In this document: one piece after another, positions 18,512 through 26,435 of the stretch
Numbering within the stretch: the stretch's first letter is position 1
How the letters are laid out: every line of letters begins with the position of its first letter
NCBI RefSeq assembly: GCF_014656195.1
Contig: NZ_BNBY01000002.1
Coordinates: forward strand, 404,351 to 468,350
Direction of reading: 5' to 3'
From: Kitasatospora xanthocidica
GTDB taxonomy: Bacteria > Actinomycetota > Actinomycetes > Streptomycetales > Streptomycetaceae
Length of the DNA stretch: 64,000 nt
Made by a program: the position numbers and the translations under genes
The notes under the pieces: generated by a model
Told to the model about the DNA's origin: nothing
The model's database searches: none
The model's input: only the letters and a program-made list of their open reading frames with translations

Positions 18512-19816
18512 TCAGAAGGTGAACCGCAGCGAGCGGACCCGGTGGTCGAAGCTGGACGGGACCAGCTCCGGCTCGCCGACCGAGCGGGCCTCCGGCAGCC
18601 GGGTGAACAGCTCCCGGAACAGCGCCGTCATCTCCTGCCGGGCCAGGTGCGCGCCGAGGCAGTAGTGCGGTCCGCCGCCGCCGTAGCCGAGGTGGGGGTT
18701 GGGCGTGCGGGTGAGGTCGAAGGCGTCCGGGTCGGGGAAGACCGCCTCGTCGCGGTTGGCGGAGCCGTAGTACAGCGCCACCTTCTCCCCCGCGCGCAGC
18801 AGCGGGCCGCCGGGCCCGCCGAGCTCGTGGTCGACGGCGACGGTCCGGTGGAACTGGATGATCGGCGTGGCGTGGCGGACCATCTCGTCCACCGCGCCGT
18901 CGAGCCGCCCGTCCAGGTCGGCGAGGAGCAGGGCCCGCTGCTCGGGGTGGACGGTCAGCAGGTGCAGGCCGTGGGCGAGCGCGTTGCGGGTGGTCTCGAC
19001 GCCGGCGACCAGCAGCAGGGTGAAGAAGGCGCCGAGTTCGCGGCCGGTGAGCCGGCGGCCGTCCACGTCGGCGGTGACCAGCGCGGAGACCAGGTCCTCG
19101 GCCGGCCGGCGGCGGCGCTCCCGGCCGATCCCGGCCACGATGACCTGCATCCGGGCGAGCGCCCGCAGCCCGCGCCCGGGCGACCGGAGCCGCCGGCTCA
19201 GCGTACGGGCCACCCCGATGTCCGCGGAGGTGCGGTTGACCAGGTCGAGGATCTCGCGGCGCGGCCGCTCGGGGATGCCCATCATGGTGCAGATCACCTG
19301 GAACGGGAGTTCGGCGGCGACCGCGCTCACGAAGTCCTCGGGCCGGTCCCGCTCCACCCGGTCGACCAGCGCGGTGCTGATCCGCCGGACGTCCTCCTCG
19401 ACCCTGCCGAGCAGCCGCGGGGTGAACGCCCGGGAGACGATCCGGCGCAGCTGGGCGTGCCGGGGGTCGTCCAGGTTGACCATCGAGTCGCCGAACAGCA
19501 GCCGGACCCAGCGGGCCGGGGCGGGGGTGGTGACGCCGGGGCCGCTCAGGAAGACGGCGGGGGTGCGGCTGGCCTCCACCACGTCGGCGTGACGGACCAG
19601 GGCGTGGAAGCCCCGCCCGGTGGCGCGGTCGCCGAAGTAGACCGGGCCCGGGAGGCGGCGCAGCTCCGCGAAGGCGGCGGCACGGGCGGGAACGGGCAGC
19701 CGCCAGAAGGCGGGGTCGGCGAGGTCGACAGCCGCGACCCGGTCGGCAGGACCGGCAGCGTCGGCACGGTTGGTAAAGCTGGCAAAGGACTCCGTGGTGT
19801 CCGCCGGGGTCTCCAT
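18512..19816 (-). CDS. Cytochrome P450
   Basis: 434 residues. Heme-binding loop YGGGGPHYCLGAHLAR with the ligand Cys near 386, I-helix LLLVAGVETTRNALAHG (about 275) and the K-helix ExxR region (DEMVRHATPIIQFHRTV) are evident. The segment SMVNLDDPRHAQLRRIVSRAFTPR is typical of the CYP124/CYP125/CYP142-like group that oxidises branched lipid or sterol side chains; assignment to that group is tentative. Start ATG 19816 has GGGAGG 8 nt upstream. No ferredoxin gene is adjacent, so electrons must come from elsewhere. Confidence 0.92.
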   Translation of the reverse strand: METPADTTESFASFTNRADAAGPADRVAAVDLADPAFWRLPVPARAAAFAELRRLPGPVYFGDRATGRGFHALVRHADVVEASRTPAVFLSGPGVTTPAPARWVRLLFGDSMVNLDDPRHAQLRRIVSRAFTPRLLGRVEEDVRRISTALVDRVERDRPEDFVSAVAAELPFQVICTMMGIPERPRREILDLVNRTSADIGVARTLSRRLRSPGRGLRALARMQVIVAGIGRERRRRPAEDLVSALVTADVDGRRLTGRELGAFFTLLLVAGVETTRNALAHGLHLLTVHPEQRALLLADLDGRLDGAVDEMVRHATPIIQFHRTVAVDHELGGPGGPLLRAGEKVALYYGSANRDEAVFPDPDAFDLTRTPNPHLGYGGGGPHYCLGAHLARQEMTALFRELFTRLPEARSVGEPELVPSSFDHRVRSLRFTF

Positions 19817-19880
19817 GGCCGGACCTCCCTGCTTCTGGACGGCGCCGTTCCGGTACGCACGGAACGTACTGGCTCGTGCA

Positions 19881-19912
19881 CATTTAGTGAGCAGGCGGTG
19901 AGTGCTTGTCAA
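19881..19912 (-). promoter_or_regulatory. Candidate promoter of the P450 gene
   Basis: Read on the minus strand, a consensus -35 TTGACA (19907-19912) is followed after 19-20 nt by CTAAAT/TAAATG (19881-19887). The spacer is slightly long. The region also contains GTGAGCA and GTGAGTGCTTG words that could be a regulator site. Confidence 0.4.
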
Positions 19913-20055
19913 GCTGCACCGATGGTCGTACGAGCGGGTGTTCGGTTCGACGGATCAACGCCGGGGCGGCCGGAGGGCGGCCGGGGATGGTCTCACGGGA
20001 CGGAACCGGCCAATACCGGAGGGTGCGGTACGGGCCGGGCGGGACGGGTGCGACG

Positions 20056-20976
20056 ATGAGTGCCATCGTGATGACCGACCGGATCCGCCTGCTGCGCGCC
20101 GTGGTCTTCGCCGCGCTGTGCGTGGCGACGGCCGCCACCGCGCACGTCGCCATGGCCGGCTCCGGGGTCTCGCCGACGGTACTGGCCGGCGCGTTCGCGG
20201 CGGTCCTGGGACTGACCTGGCTGCTCGCCGGGAAGCGGCGCGGGCTCGGCGTGATCAGCGCCTGGATGGTCGTGGCGCAGACCGCGCTGCACCAGTTGTT
20301 CGAACAGGCCGGGGCGTTCGGCCGCGGGGGCGGCGGTCTCGGCCGGCTCGCCACCACGGACTGGGCCTCCCTCCTGCTCTGCCACCCGGACCGGCTGCCC
20401 GCCGGGCTCTCACCGCTCGACCTGGCGCGGATGGCGGGCATCGACCCGGACGCCCCGCCGGCCACCGGTGGAGTGCGCCCCACCCTGGGGCTGCACCACG
20501 CGTCGTCCGCGGCGGGAGCCTCCGCCGACGGGACGGCCATGGACCTGGGCCTGCCCGGAATGGCCGGAATGCCCGGCATGTCGCACCCGATGCCCGGCGG
20601 GATGCCCGCCGGGACGACGGGCGGCGCCGCGCACGGGATGACGCACGACATGGCAGGTGGCATGGCGGGCGGCATGTCCCACGGGATGTCGCCCGCCATG
20701 GCCGCCGGCCACGTGCTGGCCGCGCTCGCGTGCGCGCTGCTGCTGTGGCGCGGTGACGCGGTGCTGGTCCGGCTCTTCGAACTGCTCGGCGCGCTCGGCG
20801 GCGGCGTCGTCGGGGCGCTGCTGCTCCCGCTGCTCGTACTGTTCGCGCGCCCCTTCGGCCACCGGGCCCCGGCCCCGCCCCGGCCCGCCGACGACCGGGC
20901 CAGGCCGCCCCGGTCGGTCCTGCTCACCCACGCCGTCGTCCGGCGCGGACCGCCGACGTTCGCCCTCGCCAGCTGA
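20056..20976 (+). CDS. Integral membrane protein with a Met/His/Gly-rich loop
   Basis: 306 residues, no named family. N-terminal membrane helices (LLRAVVFAALCVATAATAHV; VLAGAFAAVLGLTWLLAG; LGVISAWMVVAQTALHQLF) and C-terminal helices (HVLAALACALLLWRG; GALGGGVVGALLLPLLVLFA) flank a soluble segment (about 100-222). The second half of that segment is extremely rich in Met, Gly and His, with repeated GMxxGM and HGM units (for example GMAGMPGMSHPMPGG). Methionine-rich patches of this kind bind Cu(I) or Ag(I) in extracytoplasmic copper proteins, so a copper role is plausible but inferred. The start is ATG 20056 (or 20071). It is convergent with the anti-sigma gene of the adjacent ECF pair. Confidence 0.75.
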   Translation: MSAIVMTDRIRLLRAVVFAALCVATAATAHVAMAGSGVSPTVLAGAFAAVLGLTWLLAGKRRGLGVISAWMVVAQTALHQLFEQAGAFGRGGGGLGRLATTDWASLLLCHPDRLPAGLSPLDLARMAGIDPDAPPATGGVRPTLGLHHASSAAGASADGTAMDLGLPGMAGMPGMSHPMPGGMPAGTTGGAAHGMTHDMAGGMAGGMSHGMSPAMAAGHVLAALACALLLWRGDAVLVRLFELLGALGGGVVGALLLPLLVLFARPFGHRAPAPPRPADDRARPPRSVLLTHAVVRRGPPTFALAS

Positions 20977-21254
20977 CGCGCCCGCCGCCGCTCCCCCGGC
21001 CTCCTCCGGCCATCGGACCCCTGCGACGGGCAGGTCGCCCTGCCGTACGGCCGCGTCCTCCGCCGCCGTGCCGCCAGGGCGCGGGCCCGCGCCCGCCGCC
21101 GCTCCCACCGGTCGATCCGGGAGGTGCGCGGTACTGCGCGGCCGCCCACGGACGCCGACGGCGCCGCCCTGAGCGGGGCCGTTCCCAGCCTTCCCCTCGG
21201 GACCTTTCCATGCCTGACTACGACGGCGCACCGGCTCCGGCCGGCGCCACCGTC

Positions 21255-21530
21255 CTACCGTTCCGCGGCCTCCGGGCCCTCCGAGCCCTCCGGAGCGCGA
21301 CCGACCAGCCCCTCCGCCTCCAGGCCGGCCATCAGCCGGGCCGACCACTCCGGGGACGGACCGTCGGCGGCGGCCGCCAGGACCCGGCCGCGCAGCCGCT
21401 CCGCCCGCTCCAGCCAGTCCCGGCAACCGGCGCAGCGCGCGACGTGCTTGTCCAGCCGGGCGCCGGCGAGACCGCTCGGTTCGCCGTCCAGGCGTGCGGA
21501 CAGAGCGGTACGGAACTGCGCGCATCTCAT
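21255..21530 (-). CDS. Zinc-finger (zf-HC2) anti-sigma factor
   Basis: 91 residues, beginning MRCAQFRTALSARLDGE. The motif HVARCAGC (His-x3-Cys-x2-Cys, about 29-36) is the ZAS/zf-HC2 signature of anti-sigma factors; the rest is a helical tail with no membrane segment, so this is a soluble, possibly redox-responsive type. It is divergent from an ECF sigma gene (115-bp gap) and presumably holds it inactive. Divergent rather than co-operonic placement is less usual for such pairs. Confidence 0.82.
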   Translation of the reverse strand: MRCAQFRTALSARLDGEPSGLAGARLDKHVARCAGCRDWLERAERLRGRVLAAAADGPSPEWSARLMAGLEAEGLVGRAPEGSEGPEAAER

Positions 21531-21645
21531 ATCACCATCGTCCCGCACGGCCGCAGGGACGGCGTCGACCGGGTCGGGGCCGGCCGCTACGGGACCGAGC
21601 CCGCCGGGACCGGGTACGTCGGGACCGCCCGGGTCGGAGGCCGCC

Positions 21646-22209
21646 GTGGATGACGACCAGCTCACGGCGCTCGCGCTGACCGCCCGCTCCGGCCGGGCCG
21701 CGGACGTCGAGGCCTTCGTCCGCGCCACCCAGCGGGACGTCTGGCGCTTCGTCGCCCATCTGACCGACGTCCAGTCCGCGGACGACCTCGCACAGGAGAC
21801 CTTCCTGCGCGCACTGCGCGGCCTGCCCGCCTTCGCCGGCCGCTCCTCGGCCCGCACCTGGCTGCTGTCGATCGCCCGGCGCACGGTGATCGACCGGTAC
21901 CGGATGGCCGCGGCCCGGCCGCGCTTCGCGGCACTGCCGGACTGGCAGGAGGCGGCGGAACGGCAGAGCGGGACGCCGGAGGCCGGGTTCGAGGACGGCA
22001 TCGCGCTCGACGACCTGCTCGACCGGGTGCCCGCCCAGCGCCGGGAGGCCTTCGTGCTGACCCAGGTGGTCGGACTGAGCTACGCCGAGGCGGCCGAGGT
22101 CGCCGGCTGCCCCGTCGGCACCGTCCGCTCCCGGGTCGCCCGGGCGCGGGAGGAGCTGATGGCACGACTGCGCGCGGCGGAGGCCGGGGAGCTCGCCACC
22201 GCCTGCTGA
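21646..22209 (+). CDS. ECF-type RNA polymerase sigma factor
   Basis: 187 residues. Region 2 (VRATQRDVWRFVAHLTDVQSADDLAQETFLRALRGL, about 24-60) and region 4 (RREAFVLTQVVGLSYAEAAEVAGCPVGTVRSRVARAREEL, about 132-172) are complete and there is no region 3, so it is an extracytoplasmic-function sigma factor. Start GTG 21646 has GGAGG 5 nt upstream. It partners the divergent zinc-finger anti-sigma. Palindromic repeat copy 4 follows its stop and separates it from the isonitrile cassette. Targets are unknown. Confidence 0.93.
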   Translation: MDDDQLTALALTARSGRAADVEAFVRATQRDVWRFVAHLTDVQSADDLAQETFLRALRGLPAFAGRSSARTWLLSIARRTVIDRYRMAAARPRFAALPDWQEAAERQSGTPEAGFEDGIALDDLLDRVPAQRREAFVLTQVVGLSYAEAAEVAGCPVGTVRSRVARAREELMARLRAAEAGELATAC

Positions 22210-22237
22210 GGCGGGCGAGGACTGACGGACTTCGGGT

Positions 22238-22285
22238 AACAGATGACAGCTGACAGATTTCGAAATCTGTCAGCTGTCATCTGTT
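22238..22285. repeat. Dispersed palindromic repeat, copy 4 (48-bp perfect palindrome)
   Basis: A perfect uninterrupted palindrome with 24-nt arms (22238-22261 and 22262-22285; centre ATTTC|GAAAT), followed by three 14-bp direct repeats of GTCATCTGTTCTCT to about 22317. It lies 28 bp after the sigma-factor stop and upstream of the MFS gene. It is the most perfect of the four copies. Confidence 0.92.
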
Positions 22286-22463
22286 CTCTGTCATCTGTTC
22301 TCTGTCATCTGTTCTCCGTCGGCCGCCGCCCACCCGCCGGGCAGCGCCGCCGAAAAAATCATCCAAGTGTTCGGAACCGGAGCCCTCGCGCCCCCGACTG
22401 CTGTACCGGACCCCGCCGCCGAGGCGGTGTCCGGTTTACGGCAGCACGGAACGGAGGGACTCC

Positions 22464-23837
22464 ATGGCAGCGCAACAGCCCACGGCCGCCGCAGCACTGA
22501 CTGACCATCAGGCCGAGCCGGTCGACCGCTGGAGCCTGGTGGTGGCCGCGGGCCTGCTCTCGTTCGTCGCGATGCTCGACATGAACGTGGTCAACCTGGC
22601 GCTCACCGACATATCGACCGGTCTGCACGTCTCCCCCGGGGTCGCCCAGTGGGCCGTCCTCGGCTACCAACTCCCGCTCGTCGCCCTCCTCCTGCCCGCC
22701 GGCCGGTGGCTGGACCAGGTCGGCACCCGGTCGGCGCTGCTGCTCGCGGTCGGCTGCTTCGCCGGCTGCAGCGTGCTCGCGTCCGCAGCCCCGTGGGCGG
22801 GCTGGCTGATCGCGGCCCGTCTGCTGCAGGGCGCCTTCGGGGCCGTGCTCTTCGTCCTGATGCCGGTGCTCGCCGCGACCTCCGTCCGGCCCGAGCTGCG
22901 CGGGCGGGCGATGAGCGTGCCCGCGACGCTGGGCCCGCTCGGCGCGGTGACCGGCCCGGTCATCGGCGGCCTGCTGCTGGACCACCTCGGCTGGCGGGCG
23001 ATCTTCCTGGTCAAACTGCCGGTCTGCCTGGCAGCCGTGCTCATCGTGCGGCGGCATGCCCCGCGACGCGGCGGGCTGCGGCTGCCCGACCGGGGTTCGC
23101 TCGGGGACGCCGCCCTGATCGGCGGCGCCGTCGCCGCCGTCCTGCTCGGACTGACCCTGGCCCCCGGGGCCCCGCAGTGGCTGCTGCTCGTGCTGCCCGC
23201 CGCACCGCTGGTGCTGCTGTGGCTGCGCCGCCCCGGCGGCCGGCCGGTGGCGGAGGTGCTGCGGGCCGCCGGAACCGCCGGGGTCAACGCCTCGGTGCTG
23301 GCGCTCGCCGCCGGTTTCGCGGCCTGCCACTACCTGCTCGCCCAGTACCTGCGCGGCCCTCGGGGCGAGAGCGCCACCACCACCGCGCTGACCATGCTGG
23401 CGTTCCCGCTCGGCATGGTGCTGGCCGGCCGGGTCGGCGGACGGCTGGCCGACCGCTGGGGCGCCCGCCCGACCGCGCTCACCGGCGCCGCCGTCACCAC
23501 CCTCGGCCTGGCCCTGCTCATCCCGCTGGACACCGGCTGGTCCGCCGGGGACATCGCCGCCCGGCTCGCCCTCGCCGGCGCCGGGATGGGCCTCAACGGC
23601 GGCCCCACCCAGGCCCTGGTGATGACCGCCTCCCCGCCCGGGAAGCTCGCCACCGCCGGCTCCGCCGTCCAGCTCGCCCGCAGCCTCGGCTTCGCCCTCG
23701 GGCCGGCCCTGGCCACCGCCGCCGCGCTGGCCGGCGACCGCGCCACCACCGGGACCCGCGCCGGGATCTCCCTGGCGGCCCTGGTCGCCGGCACCGCCGT
23801 CGTCCTGCTCGCCCTGCACCGCCACCGCCGGACCTGA
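22464..23837 (+). CDS. MFS drug exporter (DHA2-type)
   Basis: 457 residues, largely hydrophobic, with about 14 predicted helices as in the DHA2 family. Motif A-like GRWLDQVGTRSAL (loop 2-3) and the motif C region LGPLGAVTGPVIGGLLLDHLGWR, a drug-proton antiporter hallmark, are present, as is GRLADRWGARPTAL in the second half. GGAGGG precedes the ATG. It is the first gene of the plus-strand set MFS-P450-isocyanide synthase, with 87 bp to the P450, so it likely exports that pathway's product and gives self-protection. The 254-bp upstream gap contains repeat copy 4. Confidence 0.9.
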   Translation: MAAQQPTAAAALTDHQAEPVDRWSLVVAAGLLSFVAMLDMNVVNLALTDISTGLHVSPGVAQWAVLGYQLPLVALLLPAGRWLDQVGTRSALLLAVGCFAGCSVLASAAPWAGWLIAARLLQGAFGAVLFVLMPVLAATSVRPELRGRAMSVPATLGPLGAVTGPVIGGLLLDHLGWRAIFLVKLPVCLAAVLIVRRHAPRRGGLRLPDRGSLGDAALIGGAVAAVLLGLTLAPGAPQWLLLVLPAAPLVLLWLRRPGGRPVAEVLRAAGTAGVNASVLALAAGFAACHYLLAQYLRGPRGESATTTALTMLAFPLGMVLAGRVGGRLADRWGARPTALTGAAVTTLGLALLIPLDTGWSAGDIAARLALAGAGMGLNGGPTQALVMTASPPGKLATAGSAVQLARSLGFALGPALATAAALAGDRATTGTRAGISLAALVAGTAVVLLALHRHRRT

Positions 23838-23924
23838 CCGGGCCTCCCCGGAAACGCCCGCCCCCAACCGCCCGAACCGCCCCAACCGCCCGAGCCGCCC
23901 CAACCGCAGTGAAGGACCGCCCAG

Positions 23925-25256
23925 ATGACCGACACGATCCCCGACCCGGCCACCACCGAGGGCGCCGCGCGCTGCCCGTACGGGTACGACCGGCTGCCCT
24001 CCCCCGTCCCGTTGTACGGGCCGGAGTACAAGAGCGACCCGTACCCGCTGTACCGGCGGATGCGCGAGGCCGGACCGGTGCACCGGGTGGAGTTCCCCAG
24101 CGGCATCCACGCCTGGCTGGTCACCGGCTACCAGGCCGCCCACACGGCCCTCAACGACCCCCGCCTCGGCAAGAACCACGCCCTGGGCAACGACAATTGG
24201 CGCCGGCTCGCGTCGATCATGCCCGAGCCCCAGCACTCCCAGCTCCAGGTGCACCTGCTCCACCAGGACCCGCCCAAGCACACCTCGATGCGCCGGCTCG
24301 TCCTGGACGCCTTCGCCCCGCGCCGGGTGGAGTCGCTGCGCCCCCGGCTGCAGGAGCTGGCGGACGCCCTGGTGGACCGGCTGCCCGAGACCGGCGGCGC
24401 CGACCTGGTGGCCGGGTTCGCGGCCCACTACCCCTTCCAGGTGCTCGCCGAAGTCATCGGCCTCCCCGCCGAGTTGGCCGACCGCTTCGACCGCGACTGG
24501 GGCAAGGTGGTCCAGCCGGTCGGCCCGCAGGACCCCGGCCGGCCGGCGTACGAGGCACGGCTGCGCGGCCTGCAGACGTACATCGCCGACGTCGTCACCC
24601 GCAAGCGGAGCGACTGCCGGGAGCCCGGCTGGGAGGAGTCCGAGGACCTGCTCGGCCGGCTCGTCGCCGCCCACGACGCGGGCGAGTTGAGCCGCGAGGA
24701 GCTCGACTCCATGGTGTTCCAGCTGCTGGTCGCCGGCCAGGAGCCGGTCACCAACCAGATCACCACCATGCTGATCACCCTGCTGCGCCACCCCGAGCAG
24801 CTCGACCGCCTGCGCGGGGGCCTCGACGAGCCCGGACTGCTCGCCCGGGCGGTGGAGGAACTGCTGCGCCACGACGCCGCGTTCGAGCTGACCACCTGGC
24901 GGTTCTTCACCGAGGACAGCGACCTGTTCGGCACCACCGTCCCGGCCGGCGACTCGGTGATCGTCTCGCTCTGCGCCGCCAACCGCGACGGGGAGCGGTT
25001 CCCCGAGGCCGACCGCCTCGACCTCGACCGCTCCCCCAACGCCCACCTCGCCTTCGGCCACGGCATCCACTACTGCCCCGGCGCGGCGCTGGCCCGGGCC
25101 GAACTCGGGATCGCCGTCGGCACCCTGCTCTCCCGCCTGTCCGGCCTGCGTCCGGCAGAGGCCCCGGGCGACGGCCTGGCGGACCTCACCTGGATCCCCG
25201 CCGTCCTGGCCCGCGGCGTCAACCGGCTGCCCGTCGCCTACGACCGGCGCCGCTGA
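23925..25256 (+). CDS. Cytochrome P450 of the isonitrile cassette
   Basis: 443 residues. Heme loop FGHGIHYCPGAALARAE with ligand Cys near 384 and the K-helix ExxR (AVEELLRHDAAFELTTWR) are normal. The I-helix reads LLVAGQEPVTNQ: the usual acidic-Thr pair is spaced out as Glu-Pro-Val-Thr, a variation seen in P450s doing unusual chemistry such as coupling. It sits directly before an isocyanide synthase; the pairing recalls yeast Dit1/Dit2 and fungal xanthocillin P450s, where the P450 oxidatively couples tyrosine-derived units. A role in dimerising or oxidising an isonitrile is inferred from this context. Confidence 0.92.
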   Translation: MTDTIPDPATTEGAARCPYGYDRLPSPVPLYGPEYKSDPYPLYRRMREAGPVHRVEFPSGIHAWLVTGYQAAHTALNDPRLGKNHALGNDNWRRLASIMPEPQHSQLQVHLLHQDPPKHTSMRRLVLDAFAPRRVESLRPRLQELADALVDRLPETGGADLVAGFAAHYPFQVLAEVIGLPAELADRFDRDWGKVVQPVGPQDPGRPAYEARLRGLQTYIADVVTRKRSDCREPGWEESEDLLGRLVAAHDAGELSREELDSMVFQLLVAGQEPVTNQITTMLITLLRHPEQLDRLRGGLDEPGLLARAVEELLRHDAAFELTTWRFFTEDSDLFGTTVPAGDSVIVSLCAANRDGERFPEADRLDLDRSPNAHLAFGHGIHYCPGAALARAELGIAVGTLLSRLSGLRPAEAPGDGLADLTWIPAVLARGVNRLPVAYDRRR

Positions 25257-25380
25257 CCCGCCCAACGCGCCGCCCGGCACCGCAGCACCGAGGGCGCCCC
25301 AGCAACACAACACCCCGGCACCGACCCCGGCTCCGCCTGCCCGAAGCCCGTACCGCATCACCATCCGTGGAGGACCCGCC

Positions 25381-26388
25381 ATGCCGCCCGTCGGCACCGC
25401 CATCGCCCCGAGCCCCAGCGCCAGCCCCACCACCCCGGCTCCCGTCACCGGGCCCGGGGACCACCCCGCGGCCGAGCGGCTCGCCGCCCGCGTCCTCGGC
25501 CTGCTGCTGCCGCACCGCCGCGCCTCCGACCCGGAGTTCGAGGCCCGGCCGGAGCACTTCCCGCTCCAGCTCGCGCAGGTGGCGGCCTTCGTCGCCGCCG
25601 GTGAGCCGATCGTGTTCACCCTGCCCGGCTTCCCGTGCAAGTCACCGAACCCCGCGAAGGTGCTCGGCCACCTGCCCGACGAGGGCGAACGGCTGTCTCT
25701 GACCTTCCTCGACCGGCTCTGCGCCGAGATAGGCCGCCTCCACGAGCCCGGGGCCCGGATCCTGATCTGCTCCGACGGTCACGTCTTCGGCGACCTGATC
25801 AACGTCCCGGACGACCACATCGACGCGTACTCCGACGAGTTGACCGCGATGATCGCCCGCGAGGGCCTGGACCACCTCGACACCTTCGACCTGCGGGACG
25901 TCCTCGGCGACCTCCCGTACGACGACAAGCGCGCCCGGGTGCACGAGGAGTACGCCCCCACCGTCGAGGAGCTGCGCGAGCAGGTGCTGACCGAGGAGGA
26001 GACCCTGCGGCTCTACCGCGGCATCACCCGCTTCCTCACCGAGGACACCGTCAGCTTCCCCGGCACCCGCTCGGCCCTGCAACGGGAGTGCCGACGCCGC
26101 GCCTACGGGGTGATCCAGCGCAGCCGTGCCTGGGGCGAGTTGATCGCCGAGCACCACCCCCGGGCGGTCCGGCTCTCCATCCACCCGCAGCCGGCCGGGG
26201 TGGCGAAGTTCGGCATCCGGCTGCTGGCCGCGGCCGACGCCTGGACCACGCCCTGGCACTCCTCGGTGCTCCACCGGGAGGACGGGACCTGGGAGTTGCT
26301 GCGCAGCGAGGAGGCCGGTCGGCTCGGCCGGCTGGTGCTGCGCGACGGCCGGCCGAGCCACTACGAGAGCCACCCGCAAGGCCACTGA
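25381..26388 (+). CDS. Isocyanide (isonitrile) synthase, PvcA/IsnA/Dit1 family
   Basis: 335 residues. The family turns the amino group of an amino acid (tyrosine or tryptophan in known cases) into an isonitrile using ribulose-5-phosphate. Family blocks are clear: FTLPGFPCKSPNPAKVLGHL (about 80-98), ILICSDGHVFGDLINVPDDH (about 123-142), the RGITRFLTEDT segment and RLSIHPQPAGVAKFGIRLL followed by TPWHSSVLH. The first 30 residues are a Pro/Ala/Ser-rich disordered tail. GGAGG precedes the ATG. No second, Fe(II)/2-oxoglutarate enzyme (IsnB/PvcB) is beside it; the upstream P450 seems to take that place. The gene is convergent with a metallophore-type ABC importer. Confidence 0.9.
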   Translation: MPPVGTAIAPSPSASPTTPAPVTGPGDHPAAERLAARVLGLLLPHRRASDPEFEARPEHFPLQLAQVAAFVAAGEPIVFTLPGFPCKSPNPAKVLGHLPDEGERLSLTFLDRLCAEIGRLHEPGARILICSDGHVFGDLINVPDDHIDAYSDELTAMIAREGLDHLDTFDLRDVLGDLPYDDKRARVHEEYAPTVEELREQVLTEEETLRLYRGITRFLTEDTVSFPGTRSALQRECRRRAYGVIQRSRAWGELIAEHHPRAVRLSIHPQPAGVAKFGIRLLAAADAWTTPWHSSVLHREDGTWELLRSEEAGRLGRLVLRDGRPSHYESHPQGH

Positions 26389-26420
26389 GGGGAAGCCCCC
26401 TGGGAAGAGCCACAGGGCGG

Positions 26421-26435
26421 GGCCGGAGACCGGCC
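26421..26435. terminator. Small hairpin between isocyanide synthase and ABC importer
   Basis: GGCCGG-AGA-CCGGCC forms a short 6-bp stem at the last base of the minus-strand ATPase gene, in the 46-bp gap between convergent genes. There is no T-run, so this is a weak terminator candidate only. Confidence 0.3.

Noticed and set aside
20977..21254. Small gene in the 278-bp gap between the Met-rich membrane protein and the anti-sigma gene
   Set aside because: Open frames there are Pro/Arg-rich, lack ribosome sites and have no coherent composition.
22359..25640. 1093-codon minus-strand frame over the MFS and P450 genes
   Set aside because: Spans two real genes and their gap, Gly/Gln-rich with no recognisable motif; a mirror of plus-strand codon bias.
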